Below, one piece after another: positions 50,752 through 60,330 of a stretch of DNA of 64,000 bases. The position numbers and the translations under genes are program-made. The notes under the pieces were generated by a model. It made no database searches. It had not been told where the DNA came from and saw nothing but the letters and a program-made list of their open reading frames with translations. Origin of the DNA: Neisseria macacae ATCC 33926 (lineage in GTDB: Bacteria > Pseudomonadota > Gammaproteobacteria > Burkholderiales > Neisseriaceae); contig NZ_CP094241.1 in the NCBI RefSeq assembly GCF_022749495.1, positions 1,364,001 to 1,428,000 of the forward strand. Reading direction: 5' to 3'. Position 1 is the stretch's first letter. Each line of letters starts with the position of its first letter.

Positions 50752-51543
50752 GTGGAATGTGGAAAAGATAGGGTATTGAAGAAGCTATCAGCTCTAATAG
50801 CAGTTTTGGGTTCATTCGCTTTGGCAGCTTGTTATCCATCTTCAGAAAATAAGGAAGAAGTAGAAATGGACAATCAGATACCCATAACAGGCTTTGAAAG
50901 AAATATTAAAATTGATTTGGATGGGACGTTGCTGAGCGTACCTTACGGTTATTTGGCAGGTTCGTCCCGAAATTCGGCAACAAGATGGATGTCGGACGAG
51001 GAAAAAATCTATAAGGGCGGTAGGCTTGATATTTACGTCCATGCCAAACGCAAAGGAGATTCTTGGATTTTAGAGCCTTTTAATCGGGAGAATAAAGATA
51101 AATTTGTTAAGGCATTGAAGGATGATCTACCGATGATAGACACTATTTCGATTCAGAAAAATTCTGAATGCCTTTTAGATCCCAAGTATGTTACGAAAAT
51201 GATGTTCAGGTACGGTTCAAAAGAAATAACTTCTTACTCTAAAGACTATAAAGCATATGAAAGGTTTAATGAAGAACCGTTCTATCATGAATTTAATTAT
51301 ATTAGAGATGATGAAAATCCAGTAAGAATACAAGTAAGGGATGATGGTAGAAAAAATGGAAAAAAACTTAATGAACCACATTTTTCAATCGCAGTTGACT
51401 CATGCATAAATGGTTTGTCAGTAGATTATTATCCTAGTATCAGTGCACATGAATATGGAAATTTTTCTAAGCAACCTTCTCAACAAGAGTTGATTGAATA
51501 TCATCTAAAAATAGAGAAATTAATTAAAAGTTTTATCAAGTAA
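50752..51543 (+). CDS. AT-rich lipoprotein of unknown function
   Basis: About 263 residues with a lipoprotein signal (LKKLSALIAVLGSFALAAC). The frame is open to 50656, but a lipobox ~60 residues in is not functional, so I chose GTG at 50752, which has AGGAAG seven bases upstream; TTG at 50776 is an alternative. The mature part is hydrophilic (DEEKIYKGGRLDIYVHAKRK, EPFYHEFNYIRDDENPVRIQ) with a C-terminal helical end. Its family is not recognised, and it is unrelated by eye to the lipoprotein triplet at 44.6-47.2 kb. Confidence 0.65.
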   Translation: MECGKDRVLKKLSALIAVLGSFALAACYPSSENKEEVEMDNQIPITGFERNIKIDLDGTLLSVPYGYLAGSSRNSATRWMSDEEKIYKGGRLDIYVHAKRKGDSWILEPFNRENKDKFVKALKDDLPMIDTISIQKNSECLLDPKYVTKMMFRYGSKEITSYSKDYKAYERFNEEPFYHEFNYIRDDENPVRIQVRDDGRKNGKKLNEPHFSIAVDSCINGLSVDYYPSISAHEYGNFSKQPSQQELIEYHLKIEKLIKSFIK

Positions 51544-51741
51544 TTTTATTTTAGGATCCTAACTTATGATTATTTTAAATGGATAACAACAGGCTGAATT
51601 AAAAGGAGAAGAACTGTGTGGAGATGTTCTATCCGAGTTTGCTATATAATCGCGCCATCTTTGATGAACAAACATCGTCTGAAAGAACGTCTTAATTTTC
51701 AGACGACCTAAAATAAAACCGACATACAAAGGAGCCGAACC

Positions 51742-53085
51742 ATGTTTCACAGCATCAACGCCTATACCGGCGAAACCCTTTGCCGCCGTCCTGCGCAGGG
51801 TTATGCAGAGTTTGCACAAGAATTGGCAGCGTTGAAGGTGCGCCAGCAGGCGTTTGCGCGGTTGGGTGTAATTGGGCGGACTGCTTTGCTGCAAGCTTTT
51901 GCCGAGCGTTTGGCGCAAAACAAGGAGCGGCTTGCGGAAATGGTTTGCGAAGAAGTCGGACGCTGCCTGCATGAATGCCGTGCCGAACTGGATAAATCCG
52001 TCGAGCTCATCCGATATTACGTCCGCCTTGCCCTCGAGTTGCTGGCGCATAAGACCATTGCCACGCAGGCGAGCCTTAGTCAGGTGCGTTTTGAGCCGTT
52101 GGGTGTTGTGCTTGCCGTCATGCCGTGGAACTATCCTGTCTGGCAGGTTTTGCGTTTTGCCATTCCAGCCCTGTGCGCGGGAAACGCTTGTGCCGTCAAA
52201 CCTGCGCCCAGTGTTGCTCGGGTCAGCGCTGCGCTGTTGGAACTGGTTTCAGACGACCTCCCGTTGATTGGCGCATGGTTGGACAACGACGATACGTTGA
52301 AAGCCATTGAAGACACTGATGCGATGGCGTTTACCGGCTCGACGCGGACCGGCCGCCTGCTCGCCGCCCATGCGGGAATGCACCTCAAAAAAAACGTCCT
52401 CGAACTCGGCGGCAGCAACCCCTTCATCGTCATGCCCGATGCGGATCTCGAACGTGCCGCCGTCGAAGCCTGTTATTCGCGTTTCCGCGATGCGGGTCAG
52501 TCTTGCAACGCAGCCAAACGAGTTGTCGTAACCGAAGCCATTGCCGACCGCTTCATCCCCCTGTTTCTTGCCGAATGCGCCAAATTGCAAACGGGCAATC
52601 CCAAAGACCCTGCAACCACGCTTGCCCCGCTGCACCGCGAAGACTTGCGCGCAAACGTACATGCTCAAGTACAGGACGCAGTCGCACACGGCGCAGAGGT
52701 TTTGACGGGCGGTTTCATTCCCGAAGGAAAGGGCTGGTTTTACCCTGCCACCGTATTGGACAAAGTGAATCCCGACTGCCGCGTTTGGAATGAAGAGGTT
52801 TTCGGGCCGGTTGCCATGATTTTGCGGGCGAAGGACGAGGAACACGCCGTCGCCCTTGCCAACGATACGCCCTACGGACTGGGGGCCAGCATTTATACCG
52901 CCGATACCCGCCGCGCTTGGGCGTTTGCCGAAAAAATCCAAGCAGGCTCGGTCTTTATCAACCGCCACACCAGCAGCGACCTGCGCCTTCCCTTTGGCGG
53001 CGTCAAGGCTTCCGGTTACGGACGGGAATTGTCTGAATTCGGGTTGTATGAATTTGTGAACGTGAAAACGTATTGGCAGAAATAA
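51742..53085 (+). CDS. NAD(P)-dependent aldehyde dehydrogenase (succinate-semialdehyde type)
   Basis: 447 residues. Conserved ALDH elements: MPWNYPVWQVLRF (cofactor region), FTGSTRTGRLLAAHAG, ELGGSNPFIVM with the general-base Glu, GQSCNAAKR with the nucleophile Cys, and EEVFGPVAMI near the end. Overall it is most like the Sad/YneI group (succinate semialdehyde). At 447 residues it is slightly shorter than GabD. AAAGGAGCCG precedes the ATG. Confidence 0.87.
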   Translation: MFHSINAYTGETLCRRPAQGYAEFAQELAALKVRQQAFARLGVIGRTALLQAFAERLAQNKERLAEMVCEEVGRCLHECRAELDKSVELIRYYVRLALELLAHKTIATQASLSQVRFEPLGVVLAVMPWNYPVWQVLRFAIPALCAGNACAVKPAPSVARVSAALLELVSDDLPLIGAWLDNDDTLKAIEDTDAMAFTGSTRTGRLLAAHAGMHLKKNVLELGGSNPFIVMPDADLERAAVEACYSRFRDAGQSCNAAKRVVVTEAIADRFIPLFLAECAKLQTGNPKDPATTLAPLHREDLRANVHAQVQDAVAHGAEVLTGGFIPEGKGWFYPATVLDKVNPDCRVWNEEVFGPVAMILRAKDEEHAVALANDTPYGLGASIYTADTRRAWAFAEKIQAGSVFINRHTSSDLRLPFGGVKASGYGRELSEFGLYEFVNVKTYWQK

Positions 53086-53096
53086 GGAAGGATTGA

Positions 53097-53152
53097 AAAA
53101 GGTCGTCTGAAAACGCCGGGAGTGTCTATGTTGCGTTTTCAGACGACCTTTT
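53097..53152. terminator. Inverted DUS terminator after the aldehyde dehydrogenase gene
   Basis: AAAAGGTCGTCTGAAAACGC and GCGTTTTCAGACGACCTTTT, directly abutting a CREE. Confidence 0.87.
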
Positions 53153-53259
53153 TATAGTGGATTAACTTTAAACCAGTACGGCGTTGCCTCGCCTTGCCGT
53201 ACTATCTGTACTGTCTGCGGCTTCGTCGCCTTGTCCTGATTTAAATTTAATCCACTATA
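53153..53259. repeat. Correia-type element, 107-bp class
   Basis: TATAGTGGATTAACTTTAAA to AAATTTAATCCACTATA, same orientation as the 41394 copy, joined to the end of a DUS terminator. Confidence 0.94.
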
Positions 53260-53287
53260 AGATGGAGAATTGACCGATAGCTGCGCG

Positions 53288-54142
53288 TCAAGCATCCACT
53301 GTAAAGAACAAGGTTTCTTGTTTTAAAGCATTACCGTCGGCATCGGTCAAATCGGCGTGTGCTGCGGAAAATTTGATAACTGCAAGACTCAGGCTGCCGG
53401 TATCGGTCAGCGCGGTATTGATGATTTGTCCGGCTTCTTCGCCTCCGTTTTGAACGGCAACGCCTGCGGCTTCCAACGAATCGCCCCGCAAAACCGCCAG
53501 CCCGCGTTTGACTTGTCCGCGATATTGGGCGCGGGCGATGATTTCTTGTCCCGGATAGCAGCCTTTTTTGAAATGTACGCCGCCGATGATGTGTTGGTTG
53601 AGCATTTGGGCAACGGCAGTTTCTTTGGTTGCCGTCGAAATCCAAGCGTAGCCGCTGCGGATTTCGTGCAGGTTCCAAGCGTTTTCGGCTGCCGCGTCAT
53701 ATTCGGGTAGAAGCCCGGCTTCGCCGATTTTCAGACGACCTGAATGGGGCAGGATAATGGTGTATACCCCATCGTCTGCTTGGGCAGGAAAGGATAGGGC
53801 AGGTTCGGCTGTGGGAGCGGGGGAGGCAGTTTCGTCCAACTCGCCTGTGACGGCAAAATCGGGCAGCGGTTCAAAGATGACTTTGGCTCTCAGGACAAAC
53901 ATGCGCAACCGTTTGACGATGGCTTCGGTCAGATCCTGCGCCATAATCAGCAGCAAATCTTCTCCTCGGTTGAGGACAATCATATTTGCCAACACGCGCC
54001 CTTTCGGGGTGTTGTAAGTGGCATAACATGCGGTATTTTCGTTCAGATGGTTGATGTCGTTGGATAATTGGCCGTGAAGAAAGGAGGCTCTGTCCTCCCC
54101 GCTGACTCGGACGACACCAAAAAATGGCAGGCGGCTTTGCAT
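53288..54142 (-). CDS. ygfZ: Folate-binding Fe-S cluster repair protein YgfZ
   Basis: 284 residues from the ATG at 54142. The YgfZ/GcvT-like signature [12 protein letters not shown], with the redox-active Cys, lies at about residue 190. [20 protein letters not shown] at the N-terminus is typical. It supports assembly or repair of Fe-S enzymes with folate. A DUS in the coding region is read as SGRLKI. Confidence 0.9.
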
Positions 54143-54235
54143 GTGGAATCCTTTGTCGGGTAGCAATGGAATAGTTTGATATTATAAGAACAAACGCTTG
54201 ATGAAAAAAGCCGTTGAGTATAGGAAAAGTATACA

Positions 54236-54267
54236 GAGGTCGTCTGAAAAGGTTTCAGACGACCCAT
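54236..54267. terminator. Inverted DUS pair upstream of the ArsC-like gene
   Basis: GAGGTCGTCTGAAAA and TTTCAGACGACC almost touching, in the divergent ygfZ/ArsC-like spacer. Confidence 0.7.
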
Positions 54268-54338
54268 TTTGTTCTGATTAAAAGGAAAATCGGCTAAAAT
54301 GACGGCGCTTTTTCTTTAGGATAGAGAGTGATTTCAAG

Positions 54339-54689
54339 ATGATTCAGTTATACGGCATTCCCAATTGCGATACGGTGAAAAAAGCCCGCAAATGGTTGGA
54401 AGAACATGGCGTTGATTTTCAATTTGTGGATTTTAAAAAGAGCCCGCCGCAAGTTGACACGATAAGCAAATGGTTGGAGCAGATACCGCTGGAGGTTTTA
54501 TTGAACAAACGCGGTACGACGTGGCGCAAATTGGATGAGCAAGCACAAGCCGCTGCGGCTACTGCCGATGGCGCGGTTCGATTGATGGCGGAACAGCCCA
54601 GCATCATCAAGCGTCCAGTTTTGGAAAAGGAAGGGCGGTTTTTCATCGGCTTTTCTGAAGAAAACTATCAAGAAATTTTTTCAAAATAA
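54339..54689 (+). CDS. ArsC/Spx-family thioredoxin-fold protein (YffB-like)
   Basis: 116 residues, thioredoxin-like fold with a single N-terminal Cys in GIPNCDTVKKARKWLEEHG and the ArsC-like RPVLEKEGRFFIGFSEENY end. Most like YffB of E. coli, a probable glutathione-dependent reductase. It lacks the extra Cys residues of true arsenate reductases, so arsenate activity is unlikely. Confidence 0.85.
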   Translation: MIQLYGIPNCDTVKKARKWLEEHGVDFQFVDFKKSPPQVDTISKWLEQIPLEVLLNKRGTTWRKLDEQAQAAAATADGAVRLMAEQPSIIKRPVLEKEGRFFIGFSEENYQEIFSK

Positions 54690-54814
54690 CACGATACGGC
54701 GGAATGGGGTCGTCTGAAAAATAAGTCGGACCGGCGTTCTGCCAAGAGTGCATAACAAGGCAAAACGCGCTACAATGCGCGTTTGCTATTTTAACCATTA
54801 CGTCTTCAGATAAT

Positions 54815-56665
54815 ATGTTCCATACCGTTGAAAAATATAAAACTCCGGCCCAGATTTTGTTGGGTCTGATCGCGCTGACCTTCGTCGGCTTCGGTGTCAG
54901 CACGGTTGCTGCGCCCGGCTCTGATTTTATCGTCAAAATAGGGGATGAAAAAATCAGTGAGTATTCTTTGAATAATGAGTTGCAAGGTGAGCAGCTTCAA
55001 GGTCAAAGCCCGTCGCGGGGAGCAGTATTCCAATCTTTGGTTCAACGCGCCTATCTGAAGGAAGGTGCCAAGCTGATGGGCGTGGAAGTTTCCCAAGAAC
55101 AGCTTAAACAACTGATCGTGGATGACCCTAACTTTCACGACCAAAACGGTAAATTCAGCCAACAGATCTTTTCAAACTTCCTGAGCCAGCGCCATATGAC
55201 GGAAGACCAGTTTGTCGCCGACATCCGCGAACGGTATGCGTTGCAAAGTTTGATCAATTTGGTGCAAAACGGTGCGATTATCAGCGATGCGCAAGCAGAG
55301 CAGCTGATTAAGCTGACTCAGGCGACCCGCGATATCCGTTCGGTAACATTCAATCCTGAAGCCTTTGTTTCTCAAGTAAAAGTCGATGATGCCGCATTGA
55401 AGGCATATTATGAGGCGCACAAAAAAGATTATCTGATTCCGCAAGGCGTGAAATTGGAATACATCGCCCTGAGTGCCAAAGATTTGGCGGACAAACAGAC
55501 CGTCAGCGAAGACGAAGTGAAAAAAGCATTTGACGAGCAGGCGCCCCATCTTTCGCCCCGCCGTGAAATTGCCCACATCTTCTTCCCAGTTCCTCAAGAT
55601 GCCGATGAAACGGTACGCGCGGCAATCAAAGCCGAAGCAGACAAAGTTGCGGCAGAGCTGAAAGCCAAGCCGGCTGATTTTGCTGCGTTGGCGCAAAAAT
55701 ATTCAAAAGACACTACGTCTGCTTCCAAAGGCGGCAACTTGGGCTATCTGTCTAAAGACGGCGGCTTGGGTACGGATTTGGAAAACGTGGCGTTTTCGCT
55801 GCCTAAAGGCGGAATCAGCGATGTGGTTCAAACGCCGGTCGGCTACGATATCGTCCAAGTTTTGAATATCGAAGACAAAGTATCTTTAGAACATGAAAAA
55901 GCCCGTATCGAAGCCGATTTGAAGCTGAAAAAAGCTGCTTCCGAATTCAATTCGGCCAAAGAAAAGCTTTCTGAAGAAGCATTTAATACGCCGACTTCCC
56001 TAGCGGATGTCGCCAAAAAAACAAATCTGAAACTGGAAAGCCTGGATCAAGATTGGTTGACTCAAGCCAATGGTAAAGCAGCAGGTTTGCCCGATGCATT
56101 GATTAATGCTGCGTTCAGTGAAGATGTGTTGAAGAAAAAACACAATTCCGATTTGATTTCCATGGACAAAGATACGGTTTGGGTTATTCGTGTCAAAGAA
56201 GTCAGGGAAGAAAAAACCGCGCCTTTCGCTGATGTTCAAGAAGAAGTGCGTTTGGCTTATCTGCGCAGCGAGGCCGCAAAATTGGCCGATAAAAAAGCCA
56301 AAGAAGCCATCGAGGCTTTGAAGGCAGGCAAGGCAGTTGACTTGAAATGGTCGGAAGTATCGAAATTGAGTGCGCAAGATGCACGCCGAACCATGGCACC
56401 CGAAGCGTATAACGAACTGATCAAAGCCCGTCCGCAAAATGGCAAACCTGCATACGCCATGCTGCTGGAAGGCATGCCGGCTCCTGTAATTGTTGAAGTA
56501 CAAAATATTGCCGCGCCGGAAAATATCGCTTCCCAAGTGCCTGCTGCCAAACAAATGCTGGCGCAACAGCAGTCTGCCAACATTTTTGACGCATTGCTGC
56601 GTTATTTCAGCAAGGAAATCAAGCGCGAGCAAGGTGCGCAAAAAGTTGATAATTCAGCAGAGTAA
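54815..56665 (+). CDS. ppiD: Periplasmic chaperone PpiD (SurA-N and parvulin domains)
   Basis: 616 residues, anchored by one N-terminal membrane helix (ILLGLIALTFVGFGVSTV). A SurA-like N-terminal domain (KIGDEKISEYSLNNELQG) follows. The parvulin domain at about 250-355 carries REIAHIFFP, KYSKDTTSASKGGNLGYLSK and VAFSLPKGGISDVVQTPVGY. The C-terminal part is helical. It helps newly exported proteins leave the Sec translocon. Confidence 0.92.
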   Translation: MFHTVEKYKTPAQILLGLIALTFVGFGVSTVAAPGSDFIVKIGDEKISEYSLNNELQGEQLQGQSPSRGAVFQSLVQRAYLKEGAKLMGVEVSQEQLKQLIVDDPNFHDQNGKFSQQIFSNFLSQRHMTEDQFVADIRERYALQSLINLVQNGAIISDAQAEQLIKLTQATRDIRSVTFNPEAFVSQVKVDDAALKAYYEAHKKDYLIPQGVKLEYIALSAKDLADKQTVSEDEVKKAFDEQAPHLSPRREIAHIFFPVPQDADETVRAAIKAEADKVAAELKAKPADFAALAQKYSKDTTSASKGGNLGYLSKDGGLGTDLENVAFSLPKGGISDVVQTPVGYDIVQVLNIEDKVSLEHEKARIEADLKLKKAASEFNSAKEKLSEEAFNTPTSLADVAKKTNLKLESLDQDWLTQANGKAAGLPDALINAAFSEDVLKKKHNSDLISMDKDTVWVIRVKEVREEKTAPFADVQEEVRLAYLRSEAAKLADKKAKEAIEALKAGKAVDLKWSEVSKLSAQDARRTMAPEAYNELIKARPQNGKPAYAMLLEGMPAPVIVEVQNIAAPENIASQVPAAKQMLAQQQSANIFDALLRYFSKEIKREQGAQKVDNSAE

Positions 56666-56732
56666 GCTGGTGATGAACAGGTAGGCGGCAATCATGGCAA
56701 ACATGATTGCCCGTCTGGCTTAAACAGAATCA

Positions 56733-56760
56733 AACGGTCGGAGAAAATCCGACCGTTTTC
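56733..56760 (+). terminator. Hairpin terminator after ppiD
   Basis: AACGGTCGG and CCGACCGTT with a seven- to ten-base loop, then TTTTC. Not DUS-based. Confidence 0.85.
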
Positions 56761-56861
56761 ATTATATAATCAGCCTTTCTTGCCCTATCAATATATAGTG
56801 ATTTCACTACTATACACATCCCGATTTTCCTTGTTTTTCGGTTAGAGGTCGTCTGAATACC

Positions 56862-57467
56862 ATGAGCAAAGCTCCCGATGCTTTTACGCGGCTGATTAAT
56901 GCCTTGAAAATTCTACCCAATGTCGGTCCCAAATCCGCGCAGCGCATGGCGCATCAATTGCTGCAAAGCAAGCGGGAGCAGGCGCAGGAGTTGGTTGATG
57001 CTTTGCAATATGCATTAAAGCAAGTCCAGCATTGCAGGATGTGCAACACATTTTGCGAAGGGAGTTTGTGTGATATCTGTTCTGACGAATCGCGCGACAA
57101 ACGCCGCCTGATGATTGTCCACATGCCGGCAGATGTCTCCAATATGGAAACTGCCAATTGCCATGACGGTTTGTATTTTGTGCTGATGGGGCAAATCAGT
57201 CCCGCGCAAGGGATGGATGTGAGTGCCATCGCATTGGACAAACTGGTGGCAAGGTTGCAGAACGCCGATGTCGAAGAAATCATCATTGCAACAAATTTTA
57301 CTGCCGAAGGAGATGCGACGGCGTATGTGTTGGCAGAATTGTTTAAAAACCTTCCATACAAAGTCAGCCGTCTTGCCAGAGGCATCCCTTTGGGGGGAGA
57401 GTTGGAATATGTCGATGCAGGGACTTTGGCGCAGGCCGTTTATGAAAGGCGCGCAATCAAGGAATAA
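56862..57467 (+). CDS. recR: Recombination protein RecR
   Basis: RecFOR-pathway protein, 201 residues. The helix-hairpin-helix LKILPNVGPKSAQRMAHQLL, the four-Cys zinc finger CRMCNTFCEGSLCDIC and the Toprim domain with TNFTAEGDATAYVLAE are all in order. Normal length. Confidence 0.97.
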   Translation: MSKAPDAFTRLINALKILPNVGPKSAQRMAHQLLQSKREQAQELVDALQYALKQVQHCRMCNTFCEGSLCDICSDESRDKRRLMIVHMPADVSNMETANCHDGLYFVLMGQISPAQGMDVSAIALDKLVARLQNADVEEIIIATNFTAEGDATAYVLAELFKNLPYKVSRLARGIPLGGELEYVDAGTLAQAVYERRAIKE

Positions 57468-57484
57468 AACAATAAGGAATAAAC

Positions 57485-57523
57485 AATAAGGTCGTCTGAA
57501 AACGCGTTTCAGACGACCTTATT
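57485..57523. terminator. Bidirectional inverted DUS terminator between recR and a small secreted-protein gene
   Basis: AATAAGGTCGTCTGAAA and TTTCAGACGACCTTATT, perfect 17-bp stem. Confidence 0.9.
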
Positions 57524-57538
57524 TCAAACAAAGCCGGT

Positions 57539-57826
57539 TTATTTGCAGCTTACGCCTTGAATTTGCGGAGTGTCGCCGCTGCCTACTTTGAAGGCACATT
57601 TGGTGGCGCTGCTGCCGGACACGGTGACGACACCGCTGCCTGCGGTCAGGCTAACCGGTTCTTTAACACCCATGCCGACTGCGGTTGCGGCAAGTTTTTG
57701 CACGTCGGCAGCGGAATAGGACGTATTGTTTGAACTGATTTTAATCTCCTTAGCCGCATACGCATTTGCACTGAATGCCAATCCGGCAGCGGCAACGGAT
57801 AATGCTAAGAATTTTGTGATGTTCAT
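57539..57826 (-). CDS. Small secreted protein of unknown function
   Basis: 95-residue precursor with a clear signal peptide (LALSVAAAGLAFSANAYAA). The ~70-residue mature part is polar and ends in KCAFKVGSGDTPQIQGVSCK with two Cys that could form a disulfide. The family is not recognised. GGAAAACCATTAATG provides the start. Convergent with recR. Confidence 0.72.
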   Translation of the reverse strand: MNITKFLALSVAAAGLAFSANAYAAKEIKISSNNTSYSAADVQKLAATAVGMGVKEPVSLTAGSGVVTVSGSSATKCAFKVGSGDTPQIQGVSCK

Positions 57827-58050
57827 TAATGGTTTTCCTTTTTGATGGCGGTAAACTTTACCGCGATTTCAGAATAAGGCCGAATAGATGATTGTGCAAG
57901 TTTTTCGGCCGATTTTACGGTAGCCCTGAATAAGAAGACTTTGGTTTACAAATTGCGATGTCTCTATTCTCGGTCGTTTCGGCGTATTCAGACGACCTGT
58001 CGGTTTTACGGTACAATAGGCGTTTTTTGACAAACGGATGAGGCATATAA

Positions 58051-59301
58051 ATGGCTTCTTTAGAGACTTGGATAGGACTGCGCTATTTGCGGGCAAAAAA
58101 ACGCAATGGCTTCATGTCGTTTATCACCGTCATTTCTATTGTAGGTATTGCACTCGGTGTGATGGCTTTGATTGTTGTATTGTCAGTCATGGCAGGCTTT
58201 CAGAGAGACATACGGGGGCAGCTTTTGAAAGTGGCTCCTCATGCCGAAATGGGTTATTACGATAACGGCAACGGTAAAAGCTGGGAGAGCCTGCGCGAGA
58301 TTATTAAAGGACGCAAAGAGGTGCTTCAGTCGGCACCTTATGTTTCAGGACAGGCATTGCTGGCAAATGCGGGTGAGGTCCAAGGTGTTCAAATCCGCGG
58401 GATTTTGCCTGATGAAGAAAAAAAGATCGTTGAATACAGTAAAGAAATGCCTGTGGGCAGTTTTGATGATTTGAAGCCGGGCGAATTCGATATTATTTTG
58501 GGACAGGATTTGGCTGAGACTTTGGATGTAAAGGTTGGTGAAAAAATCACTGTCGTTACGCCTGAAGGCAACGTGACGCCTGCCGGTGTCGTACCTCGTC
58601 TGAAACAATTTAAAGTTGTCGGCTTGGTCAAAACCAAAATCCATGAATTGAACAATTCTCTGGCATTGACACACATGAAAGATGCCCAAGTCTTGTACCG
58701 CCTAGATGAAAATGCGGCAGGCTTGAGATTGAAACTTGCCGATCCGATCAACGCGCCGTCGTTCACCGAAACACTGCTGCCGAAAAATCTGCAAGAAGAA
58801 GTATGGTTGCGCGATTGGACGTACACCAACCGCAGTTATTTCGAGGCCGTAGAAATGGAGAAAAGGGTGATGTTCATCATTCTGCTGCTGATTGTTGCCG
58901 TAGCCACCTTTAACTTGGTTTCTTCTTTGGTCATGGCGGTTACGGAAAAACAAGCTGATATTGCCATTTTGAGGACTTTGGGTGTCTCCCCGGGCAGCAT
59001 TATGAAAATTTTTATGGTGCAGGGCGTATTTGCCGGCTTTTTCGGCACCTTAACCGGTGTGATTACCGGTGTCACGCTGGCTTTGAACGTGGGCAGTATT
59101 GTCAAACAGTTAGAGAGTTGGTTTGGTTTCCAATTCATCAAATCACAAGTTTATTTCATTGATTATATCCCGAGTGATGTCAGTGTTCATGATGTTGTGC
59201 TGATAGCCTGCATTTCCCTGATTTTGTCGTTTATCGCTACGCTCTATCCAAGCTGGCGTGCTGCAAGAACCCAACCGGCGGAGGCTTTGCGCTATGAATA
59301 A
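58051..59301 (+). CDS. lolC: Lipoprotein-releasing ABC permease LolC (LolC/E family)
   Basis: 416 residues, four membrane helices with the first at the N-terminus (FITVISIVGIALGVMALIVV) and three near the C-terminus, flanking a large periplasmic domain. It carries the LolC/E start GLRYLRAKKRNGFMSFIT. It forms the lipoprotein export complex with LolD. Only one permease gene is present here, so the complex could be homodimeric (LolF-type). It overlaps lolD by eight bases. Confidence 0.92.
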   Translation: MASLETWIGLRYLRAKKRNGFMSFITVISIVGIALGVMALIVVLSVMAGFQRDIRGQLLKVAPHAEMGYYDNGNGKSWESLREIIKGRKEVLQSAPYVSGQALLANAGEVQGVQIRGILPDEEKKIVEYSKEMPVGSFDDLKPGEFDIILGQDLAETLDVKVGEKITVVTPEGNVTPAGVVPRLKQFKVVGLVKTKIHELNNSLALTHMKDAQVLYRLDENAAGLRLKLADPINAPSFTETLLPKNLQEEVWLRDWTYTNRSYFEAVEMEKRVMFIILLLIVAVATFNLVSSLVMAVTEKQADIAILRTLGVSPGSIMKIFMVQGVFAGFFGTLTGVITGVTLALNVGSIVKQLESWFGFQFIKSQVYFIDYIPSDVSVHDVVLIACISLILSFIATLYPSWRAARTQPAEALRYE

Positions 59302-59974
59302 AGTAGTTTTGAAATGCGATAATGTCAGCAAAAGCTACAAAGACGGTCAATTGAATGTCAACGTTTTGAATCAGTTGAGGCTAGAAGTGCTCGAAGGTCA
59401 AAGCGTCAGCATTATCGGTTCGTCCGGTAGCGGCAAATCGACATTGATGCACATTTTGGGCGGTTTGGATAAGCCGACTTCCGGCAGCGTGGTGCTGATG
59501 GGGCAGGATTTGAGTCAGTTGGGACAGAAACAACTGGGTCTGCTGCGCAATCAGTATTTGGGTTTCGTGTACCAGTTCCACCATTTGCTGCCTGAATTTT
59601 CCGCTTTGGAAAACGTCATGATGCCGCTTTTAATCGGCAAGATGAAAAAAGCCGAAGCAGAACAGCGTGCGGTTGAAATGTTGGAAAAAGCGGGTTTGAA
59701 AAAGCGCATACAGCACCGTCCCAGCGAGCTTTCCGGTGGCGAACGCCAACGTGCCGCCATTGCGCGCGCGCTGGTAACACGTCCCAAATGTTTGCTTGCT
59801 GACGAGCCGACAGGCAATCTTGACCGTAAAAATGCGCAAAATGTACTGGATATGATGCTAGATCTGAAATCCGAGTTGAATACCAGCCTGATTGTGGTCA
59901 CGCATGATGACGAGTTGGCAGTCCGCTTTGAGCGGGTCATGCTGATGCACGACGGACGCTTGGAAGAGCAGTAA
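59294..59974 (+). CDS. lolD: Lipoprotein-releasing ABC ATPase LolD
   Basis: 226 residues from the ATG at 59294, inside the end of lolC. Walker A GSSGSGKST, signature LSGGERQR, Walker B CLLADEPTG and H-loop VTHDDELA are all present. It powers release of outer-membrane lipoproteins to LolA, which matters here given the several lipoproteins encoded in the window. Confidence 0.96.
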   Translation: MNKVVLKCDNVSKSYKDGQLNVNVLNQLRLEVLEGQSVSIIGSSGSGKSTLMHILGGLDKPTSGSVVLMGQDLSQLGQKQLGLLRNQYLGFVYQFHHLLPEFSALENVMMPLLIGKMKKAEAEQRAVEMLEKAGLKKRIQHRPSELSGGERQRAAIARALVTRPKCLLADEPTGNLDRKNAQNVLDMMLDLKSELNTSLIVVTHDDELAVRFERVMLMHDGRLEEQ

Positions 59975-60013
59975 CTTATCCGGCAAATACGCAAAGGTCG
60001 TCTGAAAAAGTAA

Positions 60014-60170
60014 TATAGTGGATTAAATTTAAATCAGGACAAGGCGACGAAGCCGTAGACAGTACAGATAGTACGGAACCGATTCACTTGGTGCTTCAGC
60101 ACCTTAGAGAATCGTTCTCTTTGAGCTAAGGCGAGGCAACGCCGTACTGGTTTAAAGTTAATTCACTATA
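60014..60170. repeat. Correia-type element, full-length 157-bp class
   Basis: Left end TATAGTGGATTAAATTTAAA. The core includes the extra ~50-bp block with ACCGATTCACTTGGTGCTTC and AGAATCGTTCTCTTTGAGC that other copies lack. The right end ...TTAATTCACTATA carries one mismatch (T for C). This is the only full-length element in the window. Confidence 0.94.
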
Positions 60171-60226
60171 GATGCTTTTCAGACGACGGCGGATTCGCAT
60201 TTGAAGTGCAACTTTCCATAACAGAA

Positions 60227-60258
60227 AAAGGCCGGTATGCGGTAGCATACCGGCCTTT
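60227..60258. terminator. Perfect 14-bp bidirectional hairpin
   Basis: AAAGGCCGGTATGC and GCATACCGGCCTTT around a GGTA loop. Bidirectional terminator inside the 37-bp inverted-repeat unit. Confidence 0.88.
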
Positions 60259-60296
60259 CCTGCAATGCAACACATTAATATCCTTATCCGCCAAAT

Positions 60297-60330
60297 AAAA
60301 ACACTTGGTTACGAAACCGCCAAGTGTTTT
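60297..60330. terminator. Second bidirectional hairpin
   Basis: AAAACACTTGG and CCAAGTGTTTT around a 12-base loop; likely terminates tRNA-Ser(CGA) on the minus strand. Confidence 0.85.

Noticed and set aside
56795..56820. TATAGTGATTTCACTACTATA as a ninth Correia element
   Set aside because: Only the outer few bases resemble a CREE; there is no GGATTAA arm or core, so it is just a short palindrome upstream of recR.
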